NCBI GenBank assembly: GCA_026419785.1
Contig: JAODTK010001654.1
Coordinates: 62,001-126,000 of the forward strand
From: Sclerodactyla briareus
Taxonomy: Eukaryota; Echinodermata; Holothuroidea; Dendrochirotida; Sclerodactylidae
Reading direction: 5' to 3'
Length of the DNA: 64,000 nucleotides
Each line of letters opens with the position of its first letter. The stretch's first letter is position 1. Below are positions 32,881-45,100 of this stretch, one piece after another. The notes beneath the pieces were generated by a model that saw only the letters and a list, made by a program, of their open reading frames with translations, did no database searches and had not been told where the DNA came from. A program made the position numbers and the translations under genes.

Positions 32881-35800
32881 TGTTTTTCAACCATGATATT
32901 ACGTGTTCCTCTTCTATCATTTACGTATTTATAAATTACACCCATTATGGTAGCTTTGGTCCCTTCGCCTGATGCTACTCGACATTCTGGATATTATACA
33001 ATCAGTCGAATTATTACTTTTTCTAGTTTTGCCACTCCGTGATATCAGTGATTCCTATAATAAGGCACTATTCACAGGCATCATTACGTTCATATCAGTG
33101 AAGTAATCACAGGGACCACAACTAAGTAAACCTAGTGTTACGATTCGATAAATATTTACTGTGAGACTAATTGTTCAACAGACAATTTTTCTGAGAAGAA
33201 GAGGCGGATGAGCTTGCTTTTGATCTACATGGAGGTATGTTACTATACGAATTTGTGTTCAGAATAGGTTTCTCAACAAATGAACATGTCTCTTGCATTT
33301 TTACGACAATTTTTGCAGTGTTTCCTCTCCTCGTGAGAATCCATTTCATTCGCGATTAAATTGGGTCGTTGTTCCCTTTCTTCATTAAGGATTTTTATTT
33401 TACCTATCGAAGCGACATTGCTGAATGCTAACGAGAAATCGAAGTAAATTCTGCCTATATTCTAATTACCCTCTCAACAGTTCCAGTACCGGTTTCAATA
33501 ATTTGCTAACTGAAATGTTCGATGTTATCATTCATTATTTTCGTCATACTACCTTTCTCTTTATTGCCTCATTGATTGAAGAAAAAACTTCCATTTTGAC
33601 ATTTAGGAACCTCCCATCGTATATGGTGAAGTATAGCCATAAACCTCCTGATGTCGCTACCTATATTTTTACCCTTGCAGTGTTTTCAAAGGTGGCTTTA
33701 ACATCATTCCAGCTGGGGAGAAATATCCAGCCCTGATAGATTGCCCTGAAATGGAGAATCATTTCTCCACTTCATGAGAGTATGCTGCATGTCATTCTCT
33801 TTTCACTGCAGCAATCCAGGATTTTGATTTTCATACGTCCCGGGACCCATTACTATCTTCCTAATATCAGAATATGATTCCAAAGACGTCATGCGTTCAG
33901 AGGTTATATGAATAAATTTCGTCCCGTATTCAATGTGTAATGTTGCTATGATCCACCCTTATTATGCGCGTGAATGCCATGCACAGCCAATTAATTATCA
34001 CACAGTCAAATTAAATTGATTACATTAGTCTGCGTTGCCCCGTGTAATCACGCTGTGGTGCATTTGATTAGCCCTGATGTATCATTGCTATCACTGTTAA
34101 ATTCATTCTTATATTATCAGCAACACTCCCTTTGAACGGCGTATACTGAATCCGTCTCCTACTATAGAGGGTTGATCAATTGGATAACTGAGAATCGCCA
34201 TTATTAGTATATTGCAGTGTAGAATCATGTATCAGTTTTCTACGGTTTCCCACGGTGTTGGGAGTTCTAGTTCTCGAATAGTCTAGTCGAAACTCTCTCT
34301 CAAGGGGAGGTTACGCTGATGCGGCGAGCAGCTCTATGTTGGATTTTTTTTTTTTCCAAATGTCCTCCCATTATGGCTGGGATCCCAAAATATGCAAGCA
34401 TATCCAAAATACTTCTCACTGGAGATGTATAGCCAAGCGAGGACAGCGTATGAGGTTCCTCTTCCACATGCCTAAACGGTACTAAGTTTGAAGTCATGGC
34501 GACTTCAACTTAATGAGGATTGCTATACTCGTTACGAGATTTCGTCCCATGCTATCAAATGTGTTAGCTTGTTTCCTACTACCCAGCAAGTATCGTATCT
34601 CAGAGTGACGAGTGCTTCATCATAGATATCTTGTTGTTGCTCACACGCAGTTATGCTACGTTTCTCCACGCAGAACTCAATTGTTGCAATCAACACAGTG
34701 AAATATTTAACTCGCCGGCCAAGTTTGGAAGTATAAATTACCTCTGTTTGTAGAATATACTAGGACTACTTGACTTGTCTTACATCCTTGTCGCTCGGTT
34801 CCAGAGGGGGATTTTTCTGAGCAGAAATTTTAAGAACATTGAATTTCGGATAGTCCTTGCGTGTTCGTAAGCATAGTGACACAAGTCTGGCTTATCGCCA
34901 GTTTTGCCAATTTTTTGGCCTGGCCCAATAATTGCCAGGATACGATGCTCTATAGTTCCAGCTGGCACTGCCGGTAAGCAACATTTAAACCACCGGCAGA
35001 TATAGTACGCCGCACGGGGCCACGGGGGAATTAATTACCCTCTTCGGTGACATGGAAACGATTTAACGTCATTCGAGATGAGCAGTGTGATAGAACATTG
35101 ACTTCGTGACATCTGATAAAGAGGCAGCATTTGACTTTTCTACACCTTGGCAATTCTATGGGCCCTAGCAGTTGGGGGTAACAATTGCTATGGCAACGCC
35201 GCAATAGAAATATGGAATCGTATATACGTTTTTCTCACGAGTAACTTCCGAACAGGTGACACTCGCAACGAATGGTGTCTATGATAACTGGATAACACGC
35301 AAGCAAAGGATGAGGCAGAACAATAATCAGATATTTTATTTTATGTGAAAAAACATTAAACGAGAATAATTATGTAATAATTCGAGAAGTATACTGTATA
35401 TCAAATATCATATGCGCTCTGGCGCACATCCCGCGGGGGATAGGAGGATATATCCCCCAACTTTAGCGGGCGATGCTCCCGTCGACTTTTCCCACTACCC
35501 CCCTTTAAACACCTACTGGTTTGAACCGTCATTAGTTGGATAATCAATTAATATTTAAAGGAGAGTTATTAACGTCATTTCGGAGGAGACAAAGAGTTTA
35601 TCGACAGTACTCTAGCTTATTCTCTGCGCCAGTCTGCTATAACTATTGTTCTGTCTCATTTTTTCATGAAAACTCACAGTATTCTGAATTGAATCGGATC
35701 AGTACCAGGGTATGCCTCTGGTGGTACAATACTACTGTCAAGCCTCCGAAAAACTGTACAGTATTCCCCAACCACCCGATATTTTTTTTAATGATGAGGC

Positions 35801-36808
35801 ATTAATATATTTATACTTATAAAGACGTTAGCCTACAAAAAACTTTATCCGAAGTTACGCAGAATTAGGTATTTCAGACTAAAAAAAATTGATATTTAAT
35901 GACTAATAGAAGCTGAAAGAGATAAAAAGAATTGTTCCCTGTATTAAAAAGTTAACAAAATTATTAATACTATACTACATTATAAACCATTTCAGAGGTG
36001 GGTGAGTTGTTGCGTGCGCTTCAGTATTGAAGTTATTGTGCAGTTATTCTTCACCGTTGGATTTGCTCTGGCAAAGGTTGGGTGTTGCTATTGCTTGGGG
36101 TGTTATTGTGTTGGCACCAAATGTTTCCAATAAAAAACTTAAACTAATACTAAAAAACATAATGAAATTATAATTTGGCAGAGTCAAACTAAATACTATT
36201 TGTGAATAGATTTCACAAGCTCTGGATGATGGTGCCTCCGTCAAGAAGATTTCTACTTATTACCAATGAACTAGGCCAAGTTCCTGAAATGAAAGAAAGT
36301 ATCAGAAGAAAGCAAAACCCTGCATCTGCTGTACCAGATAATGATACTCGTCAGGCAGCTCTAGATAAACACAAAAAGGAGCTTATTCAAAAATTATGAT
36401 TCAGCGTCAGGTTTAAAATAGATTAGAGATTGGACATGGAGCTGGAACCAGAATGGGTAATGACCCCTTCCATTATAATCCAGATTTCATTTAGTCTTTA
36501 GTCAACTTAACACCAAGAGGTGCATACACGAGAATGGTGTTACGGACGAGTGCTATGGCTTTAGACTGATGCCTCAAGTTATTTTCAGGAGACCTGGTGA
36601 TTTTGTGGTGAAAACCAAGTCAGTTTCAGAGAGCCTTGGGTGATTTTGGTGATTTGGGGTCGTCATCCGCCCATTTACATACTACTATAACCATTGATCA
36701 GCAAACTATTGCACTCTACTGTCTTAGTAACGAACACACCGGATAGGGAGGGCTAGGGCCCGTAGACGGAAGATGCTCCACTCCGAACGATAATGCCCAC
36801 TCCATCGC
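32881..36808. other. Intergenic, no recognised gene
   Basis: No family is recognised in six frames. A frame at 36202-36399 (plus) gives a lysine-rich end (KESIRRKQNP ... KHKKELIQKL) that looks coding-like, but it has no start context or neighbours. A foldback-prone stretch at 35400-35520 with repeated TATCCCCC / GCGGG words resembles ends of unclassified transposons. Confidence 0.5.
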
Positions 36809-37228
36809 TTGCAGACCGCGACTCGCTACTATGTGAGTAGTTTCGGAACGCTCGCCGTTGAAGGTTCAGTGCCAAGCCTTCCCCTGTTCAAAACAGAGCA
36901 GGATATTGCAGACAACGTCCTGCCGCCGTGTAGCACCAAGACTAGCCCAAGCCAGGATGATGCCGAAAGTATAATACCTCGACCTGACCAGCACCCCGAC
37001 GACTTGATTAAGCCTAAGACGACCCTCAACCCGATGTGGACTAAGAAATACCGCGAGCCCTCCGATCCGCTAACACAGGAAAGATGTGACGTTGACGACG
37101 GCAGCCGCAAATCCACACGACCAGACCACCTAAATAAACCGAGAAGTGGCATGTCAAAACAACTAGCACTGTGGTACTCCTGGCCTCACAAACCCGCCGT
37201 GTCGTATATTATTAACCTCAACAGCTAG
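36809..37228 (+). CDS. 139-codon polar open frame, unknown
   Basis: The longest plus-strand frame in the area. The product is rich in D, K, P, S and T with few hydrophobic stretches (for example PSQDDAESIIPRPDQHPDD and RSGMSKQLALWYSW), resembling a disordered tail. The opposite strand is also open for 107 codons, which weakens the coding case. It might be a pol C-terminal or gag-like tail of a retroelement, given the gypsy remnant 1.1 kb further on, but no motif proves this. Confidence 0.2.
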   Translation: MQTATRYYVSSFGTLAVEGSVPSLPLFKTEQDIADNVLPPCSTKTSPSQDDAESIIPRPDQHPDDLIKPKTTLNPMWTKKYREPSDPLTQERCDVDDGSRKSTRPDHLNKPRSGMSKQLALWYSWPHKPAVSYIINLNS

Positions 37229-38299
37229 AAAATGTCTTCACCACGTCATCCCCTTCACCTTATGCGACCCACAAATTGACGCCAGTCTTATCACGCAGAA
37301 CTATGTCCCTGCTCTCACCTGTGCTGGCACATAACAATCAAGATCAGCCCAGGTTGCATGCGTATGGGATCAGCCCAGACCTTTCATGTGACGTCGAATG
37401 GCATAACGCGCGTGACATCTGTCCATGCCTTCAACCAATTCGCAAGCTACCTCTCTGATAGCATCGTCGCTTGTTCGTTACTGTTATTGACTATTCATAC
37501 ACTGTTTGTTTGGGAATGACACTGGTCGTGCCCTACCCGTGAGTTAACTGTTCGGACTTCACGCTTAAGCCACTGTAGTTGTCTCCGTACTATAGGCATG
37601 TTATTCAACCAGTAGCGTCGGCTGATAGTCCCAATAGTATTCAAAACAATGTTCAATTGTTCAGGTAATAGCCGTCAAAGGAGCACGAACAAATCTTGTT
37701 AATGAATAACAGTCCATGCATTGTGCGATGATGATTGACGAGGCCTCGACGTGAAACAGGGGTCGTTGATTGGTAGTTTATTCATTGGTAGTATATATGA
37801 CGTTACAGTCATGAGGGTGGACACATATGGAAATCGCACTTAGCAGAAGGCTTATGAAACACATCGCGCAAATTTGAGAATGATATCAATGAAAGATTTT
37901 TTGGAAGTTAAATTAATTAGAATAGCTTGAAATAGCCCTAGCTATTTTGTCTATTTACCAGTTACGCGACTATTTTTCAGTATGAACCCCCGTTAAACCA
38001 CGCTTCGTCTGCAGAAACATAAACGCAAACAGGTCACGTCGTGTATTGCCACTGTGGATATAGCCTTGGCCTGGCGGGCGGGGCAGGACAAGCAATATAA
38101 AATATATAAACTAAGAAGGAAAAAAAAACTAAAAGAACTGAAAATCTTCAAGGTTGGTGCTGTACTATCTGTATTCAGCTAAAGTTCCCTTATCTGGCCT
38201 CCACGCAGGCAGCATCAAGACACAACATTACCAATACAGCAATATACTTAGTATAGCACCAACACCTAACCTTATGAACAACCAGAAAAAAAACATTAA
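37229..38299. other. Spacer, nothing recognised
   Basis: About 1.1 kb with no recognisable gene or repeat. An A-rich run is present near 38117-38130. Confidence 0.5.
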
Positions 38300-41250
38300 A
38301 GATTCACCTACAGACTGCAGCAGTGCCTAATTCACACAACAACAAGATAGATAATAATGCATATGCATAGAACCCAATCCGAACAAGGGAATACATTCCA
38401 ATACTATGATAGCACCAGAGATAGTCCCTACATCCACTTCCCCTCCCCAGAACCTACCCCTTAAGTACCAACTTCAATTGCTCAACGTGAGCAACCCTCT
38501 TGTCCCCATTCTCATGCATGTAGAGCACAGTTTACTGGGGATAATTTCTCCCTCAATACTGTATGGGCCCCCCAACGTGGTGCCTCAATTAGAAGAAAAT
38601 GCTCTGGCAAATTTGATCGGATGAGCCTTAAGCATTAACCTATCACACAGCTTGAAAACTCACTTCTTGTCTCTTACTATCATACTTCTTTGTTCCTCTC
38701 ATTCTGTCGAGAAACATTCTCACGTGCTTGTAAGAAACATCTGATTTCTAACCCCCACCCCCTCCCGCTGTCTTGTCCACCCAGCCCCATCGGGTCCCAC
38801 CTACTTCATATCATCCACCACTCACGGCCGGGGGATGGGTCGGCTTGTCCTTTTACGGCCAAAGAACCTCTGTCTCTGGAGCATACCCGTGGTGCGTCAT
38901 GCTGAAAGGAATTCAACGCCCAAAAAAACAATAAATTCCATCCATACTTTGTCCCAATCTCTGTGATTAGAACCCACAAAACAGCAACAACATGGACACC
39001 AGTTCCTATTCACACCCCTCTCTAACCCATTTTGCTGTGTGTGATAGGCCTGTGGAAAAACTCCTCTGTACGCCCCATAAACACAAATCTCCCCCTGCAC
39101 CTACGGGAGACCATCTGAGTCCATTGTCAGTACCAACTCCGGCAGGGGGCACCCAAAGTACAAAACATCTGTCTCGGACCCCGCTGCCGAAACCTTACCA
39201 GTAGCTCGCTTCAAAGTATTAGCAATGAAAACTTCGAAAAATGATCAGTGACCACCAGAATAACAAGTTTCCCTCTTTACTCTCAGGAAATGGGCCGGAA
39301 GATCCATGGCTAGTACTTCTCCCCAGGGCCTGAAACTAGAAGTTGACCCCATGAATCCCCTGGTTTTTTGATACACAGGTTTACAAACGTTGACCACCAC
39401 CTCATCGCTTAATACAAGCTTCCAAATCTCGTCTTAAACTTTCCACCAAAACTTCTCACAATTTTTAGGTCATGTTTTTCCCTGACCCCAAAATGGGGGA
39501 AAGCCGGTGAACATTGATAGTGAACTGATACCGCCATGTTGAAGGCGTGAGGTCGGGCAACAATCTTGCGTGTGACCTGAAGTGCTACAAAAACCCCGGG
39601 GGGTTTTTTTGAGGCAACTTGTTCTTCCTACAATGGCTGATACGCACTTGGACTACAATTCGGATCGGCCAACTCGCCAACATATCAGCAACAAACTCAT
39701 CTTTTTGCTGGCAGCTCGGATGATTCGTTAGTATGCTGTCAAACATATACCGAGGAACTACCCCCGTAGTCACATGGGCTCCTAACCCCAACAACCCTAT
39801 CGTGCGACGGGCTAGCCGCCGGAGTACAATTCATACAATAAAATTCGGCATCTCATTGACCTTATGCTTATTCAACCCTAGGCACCGCCATGCCTTTGCT
39901 TATTAGGCACCGCCACTTGAAACCACTCATCGCAACTACAGCCACGGGACCCAATTTATTTTAGCTGCTGGTCCCCCTTACAAGCTGGATGGAACACACA
40001 TTGTTCTCATAAATGAACCACCCCAACTAATGCACGAGATAGGGCATCAGCTACCAAATTTTGTGGCACCCGACGATGTGAACAGTATTAACTGTACTCC
40101 TGTAACTTTAGGGCACATCTGACCAACTTCCCTTTGAGCTGCTTATTTCGCAGCATCCAAACGAGTGCCGGTGGTCTGTGAAAACTCGGATGGAATTTCA
40201 ATTAGCTCATCCATTTCTGAAAGGCCCACACGACCGCCAAACACTCCAACTCTGGGCAGAATCACTGCAATTCTGGCACCTTCAATGGCCCTTAATTGAT
40301 GCAAACTCGATACCCCGCGGCTCACCTCCTTCATTTCCTTTGAATCCGTGCCGCTCCAAGACCCACATTCGATACTCACAATGGAACCTCGAAAGGCTTC
40401 TGAAATCTTGTATCGCCAATGCAACTGCAACGTGCAATTGCTTGTTCAGCTCCGTAAATGACCTTTCATGCTACAGACAATATCCCTAAACGACCCTCCT
40501 TACGGGCCGTGCCCTATTCAAGGGTCTACATATTGCATAGTTCTCTGGCAAATTTTTGGCACACACCAGCCTGTGAGGCCCAAGAATCTTTCAAGGGATT
40601 TTTTATCCGCTGAGGTAGGGAACTGCTCAACAGCCTCTGACTTAGAAGGATTCCAGGTTAATGCCAGCCTCTATCAACACATACCTCAAAAACTAACCTG
40701 GTCCGAACAGTATCTGGCACTTTGAAGATTACACCGTCAGCCCTGGCTGCCCTCAGCAGTCCAGGACCGCCCTCAAATCCTGAAAGTGACTTTGAACATC
40801 TGGGGAATGAATGCCAATACGCATGTATGGAAATAGCGCTGTCTGAGCCCAGATGAATTCAGTGGTTTCAAGACATGTCGCAGTAGGTTCTGGAAGTGTT
40901 GGCTGGCATTCTTTAGGCCAAATGGTAATGCGCTTGACTCAAGACCACATAACCCATCACAGACGAAAGCCGTTTTGTGCGATGTTCTGGAGCAACAGAT
41001 CATAGTCCCCTACAACTGATCTTACAGCCACAACATTGAAAAAAATATGGTGGGAAAAATTCGAAATAAAAAAAACCTTCTTTGAGCAATTAAATAAATC
41101 AAGTAAATAAAATGTCACCTTTCGTATTAAATAGCGAACAGATGGTGTAATCCACCTGGCAGATAATTCCCAGACTTGCAACTGGAAAGTACTCTGTGGA
41201 GACCGCTCCGGCAAGCTGTGAAAGACTTCCATGGCCTTATAAACTCCAAT
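38300..41250 (-). mobile_element. Ty3/gypsy LTR retrotransposon pol remnant (RT-RNase H-integrase)
   Basis: On the minus strand the pol domains appear in canonical gypsy order, broken by frameshifts. RT: LAGAV..EYFPVASL (about 41215-41170), an AT-rich insertion, then ALPFGLKNASQHFQ (40935-40890) and HSPDVQSHFQDLRAVLD. Then FLGLTGW (about 40590). RNase H: ECLAVVWAFQKW (40247-40212) and NLVADALSR (about 40060). Integrase: VLAMDL (39310), LVVTDHFSK (39250-39225), AYHTQQNGLERGVNR (about 39050-39005). Chromodomain-like tail: GPYSIEGEIIPS (about 38570) to HVEQLKLV. The YxDD catalytic motif is not readable. After the tail comes a purine tract GGGGAGGGGAAGTGG and then TGTAGGGA, possibly the 3' LTR start near 38431. 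Gag and the 5' LTR are not visible. The element is inactive. Confidence 0.9.
39200..39330 (-). pseudogene. Integrase core of the gypsy remnant
   Basis: MDL followed by LVVTDHFSK in neighbouring frames gives the first conserved aspartate region of a DDE-type integrase core, with one or more frameshifts between them. The later YHTQQNGLERGVNR block is the usual segment containing the catalytic glutamate. The enzyme would join element DNA to the host; here it is broken. Confidence 0.75.
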
Positions 41251-42019
41251 TTATGTCCACAATTTACGACTGGAATAATATTAATATAATATTAATACCC
41301 ACAGTAATTGGGAACCGTTGCCAATTACACTACAGTTACAATTACAATCTATCTATCTATCTTATCTATCTAGCTATCTACTACTTCTATCTATCTATCT
41401 ATCTATCTATCATCTATCTATCTCTCTACAGACTAACAAATCGTCCATTGGAAACCTCGTCAGTATTCAATATTTATTCGTAGAACGTGTTTCATAATGC
41501 ATTTTCAGCTTCCCCTTCTTCTATTCGCTGCAGGTTACCGAGCCGAAAGCCTCACACAAAGTGGTAGTTTTGTTCAACAGCAGGACTAGGCGGACTCCTC
41601 ATTTCCTACTTCGTCATCCTCAGGTTCTTCGTTAATTCCCTAGTCACTCGCTACTGAATAGAACGGAAAGGAGTTATTCACTTAGTGCTGACTATAGACA
41701 AATCAATCATGCGGCAGCAGTGGCTAAGCGGTACTTCCTAACTCACGAATTTCTTCACATTATAATAGTAACGCTGTCACCTCTTAATTGGGAGTTCTTC
41801 CGATATATCCATGCCGCCTGAACGAACTTCAGACGATACTTCAGAATATAATAGTGTACGTCACGGTGTTATTGGAGAGCAGGATACAATCCGAGGCTTT
41901 GTTTTGAATTTTGTTTCGTTGACTAGTCGTGAGTTGGTAGAGGTGTGTTGTCTGTTCTAATACATCTGAAGCCCCCAACTCCTGAAAACAAATATCAGGC
42001 AGCATCTTAAGTACCTGTA
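41251..42019. other. Spacer with microsatellite
   Basis: It contains an AT-rich palindromic patch near 41275-41300 and the (CTAT)n tract listed separately. No gene is seen. Confidence 0.5.
41347..41427 (+). repeat. (CTAT)n microsatellite, interrupted
   Basis: About 80 bp of CTAT/TCTA repeats with several interruptions. No LINE 3' end is seen upstream on the plus strand, so it is listed only as a microsatellite. Confidence 0.9.
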
Positions 42020-45000
42020 ACGCGCGAAATATATGCCCATAACGAAAGTACTCGCGGTAGGCAGTGTGATCGTACGGTCGTTCTGTCCTATTCACCAAAG
42101 GATTAGGTTTAGTTTTAGTGAAGGGTTAGAAGACCAAATCCTTGTGAGGCCACCCATCCCCACAGAGAAGAAAAACCCGATTCCTATGCATTCGCCCCAA
42201 ATTCTTGAAATAAATCAAGACTGTTTCTTGAATGCTTCACCACGCTTAGAAGAACAACATCTCTTCAGCGAGACTATTAACTCATCAATAAGTCTCTGCG
42301 AATGTCCAATCTACAAGCGTTTACCACGAACTTGAGGCAATGACCCTATTGGTGGTAGGAAGGCCCTCAAATCCATGAACAATTTTCAAAACCTTGAACC
42401 AATCATCACCTCGATTCGCTCACTCCATCGAATACCGAGACGCCTCAATCATTCCTTTATAAGGTAAATCTCTCTACGACAGTTAATTGATCTATGCCTT
42501 CGCTGAACGTTTTCAAATTATCTATTTGTCTTCGAGAAATATGGATTCCATACCTGGACAGGTACTCCAGGGCGAGGTCTCAACAGCTGCAAAAGCCTGG
42601 CACATATCTTATCGAGGCAACCGAATTCCTAATCTAGCCACGAACCCAATTACCTTTCCTCCCGCTTCGCCCACTGCTCAGAGGTTCCAAAGAGGAAACA
42701 AAATGAAACACCGGGATCCTTTTCTAATTCACCTGATAAATATTTCTGCCTATTTAACTTGAACTAAGCGTTGCGATTGGGAAACCAGCCTGCATAGCAT
42801 TTGCCAATCGAAAGACCATTTGGTATTATATCAAGTTCCCGTTAACAATTCGCAACATCTTCGTTTCGAATCACCCTCATCGATACAACTTGTTATCGTC
42901 CTCAAACTTTTAAACTCTGGAATGCATCGAATTTTCGAGATCGCCATATACGACCGAAACCGGAGAGGCTCAAGAACTGATCCGTGGGGACCCCTACTAT
43001 TGACTTTTTTTTCCAAGGAGACGAACGCACTCCCCTCAATAACATTTCCCTTATGCCAAACTATACCATTCAAGCAGAGACGCTCATGAGGATCTGTCGA
43101 GAGCTTTTGTAAGTCTAGGAAAATATATCAACACGCACTGCCGTTTGTCAACTCACTAATACAACTTCCACATTTCTAAGAGATTGTCAACACGACGATT
43201 TTCCCGAAACCATGTTGAAACCCCGCATTAGACTACACCTCATTGAAAATACTCCGACAATATGATCCCGAATAATGAGGTTCTAAACACCTTGCAGACA
43301 CACTAGTAAGACTCACTGGCTGTATTGCAAGAAGAGACCGGGGGGGGGGATTGCTTTCTCGAAAAGAATTGCTCTCCTCCCAATCATACCGAACATCATT
43401 TCTGAAGGTTTTCATTGGAAAATAATAGCTAATGGAACAGCCAACTGCTCGGCAAAATATTTCAATAAGAAGTGTGAACTCCGTCCGACCAGGAGCTTTA
43501 CGACTTTAAGCTTCTGCCAGTTTCTCCTTTTCACATCAGCAACATTCTATATTACCAATAGTATCATGAGGCAACCCCACCACACGGTCCTGAATTTATA
43601 CTGGTGAATATCGACGAAACATTAAGAACGCTAGCCTCTCCCGAATCTCGCTGGTTGCTATTCGCTTTCAGTTTCCTCCTAACATAAGAGAAACACGCAC
43701 GAGGATTGTCTTCAATATTAGCGGCACATCTTCCTCTCGAAATCGAGCTTAGTACCAGAACCTGAACGTTGGACTAGCCTCTGCTGAACGTCTTTGAAAA
43801 CTTATCTAAATCAGCAAAATAAACCAGTATAACGATAATGTCGCCGTTCCCAAAGTATCTCTTTCGCTTAACTGCCAGAAAGGCCTCCCTTTTCATCCTA
43901 GAAGCCCTTTGTTCACAGTGCGACTCTTTTTTCCATGGAACGTAAACTTTCAGTAACCGTTAACTTTACCAATGAAACCCTTCCCTGAGGCAACATCATT
44001 CACATTTTCCTGAGAAATCAGACCGATCTACAACTCAGAAAACTCGAAAGCCATCCAATCGGCCGAGAAACACGACGTGTAAACGGCTCTGTGGATATTG
44101 TAACAGAACAAGACACATCGAACAGTCGAAAGCATAATATCTTGATCACGTTGAACCAAGCTTACCTGAACTCGCTACATTATCCACGGAACCTGGATCA
44201 CTGCTCAGAACTCAAATCTGAATAGTATACTTCTGTGTAGGACAATGCACATGCTGTGAGATGATTGGGCGACATTACGAAATGCAGAATTCTACCTACC
44301 ACTATTACAATCAGACCAAGAAATATCCGGATAAATGGAATCACCCATAATAATTATACGCTTATCGGAAGCTTTGAAAAGCATGTCAAAAAGAATCGAG
44401 TTATTGCTTTCAGAGCGGGTTGGGTGACGATTACAACACCTACTATAAGGGATCTTGGAAATACCTGAAAGTGGACTGGGCTTTCAACCAAACATAATTG
44501 ACGTAACTAACAACAATATCTGTTTTCTCAATCAGTCAATGCTATTCTCAGCACTCACAACAACAACTCCCCCAATGTCACGAGAGTATCTGTCCGACTT
44601 TGCCTATAAGCAACATACTGGATCGTGAACCTTTCGAAACTCATCAAATTTGTTCCTGAGACTTTGAACATTAGCGCAGAAAAACAGCTTGCCCGGCCTA
44701 GTACCACTTGCGTGGACTACTATTCCCAACCCTGTAGTAGTGGAAGAAATTACCACTTTCCTGCCCTGAGGCCCTGTGCCATTTAGTGAAGACATCCCTT
44801 AGCGACAAAATCCTCGTTCCTCAGAACCGAACGTCCGAAACTGCAATTCCTTGCCAGCGCATTCCAACTCCAATCACCTGTTGAGGCCCCTATCTACCTA
44901 TCATCAACCCGACCGCAACCTAGGAAGAATACCACAAATCGGACCTTTGGACCTAGTGACTCTTGCACAACACTTTAAATAATCGGGATCCAAGGGCAAT

Positions 45001-45100
45001 CCTGGCAGTCCCCCAAGGTTGCGGTTCCCTATTACCAACCACCCCTCTTCGTACCCCACGATCATGCTTACTCTCGCACTTACGTCCTCCACCCTTGCAT
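42020..45100 (-). mobile_element. CR1-like LINE, near full-length but decayed (endonuclease plus RT)
   Basis: Minus strand, read across frameshifts. APE-type endonuclease: FFCANVQSLRNKFDEF (about 44690-44640) and IIIMGDSIYPDISWSD (44365-44318), equivalent to GDFNYPDI.W. RT: QPVSLTSVSARCLE (about 43325), YIFLDLQKLSTDPHERL (about 43125-43075), SRGPHGSVLEPLRF (about 43005-42960; family SGVPQGSVLGPLLF), FEDDNKLY (42905-42882; family FADDTKLY) and WSFDWQM (about 42810). C-terminal: FKVLKIVHGFEGL (42402-42364), the CR1-type GDLI.VFKI..GF region. Unlike most decayed copies, the two catalytic aspartates can still be read. There are many stops; inactive. Confidence 0.9.

Noticed and set aside
34300..34497. 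Minus frame containing IQHRAARRI, resembling a LINE C-terminal word
   Set aside because: Only a few residues match, after a lysine run encoded by poly-T; no other LINE block lies nearby.
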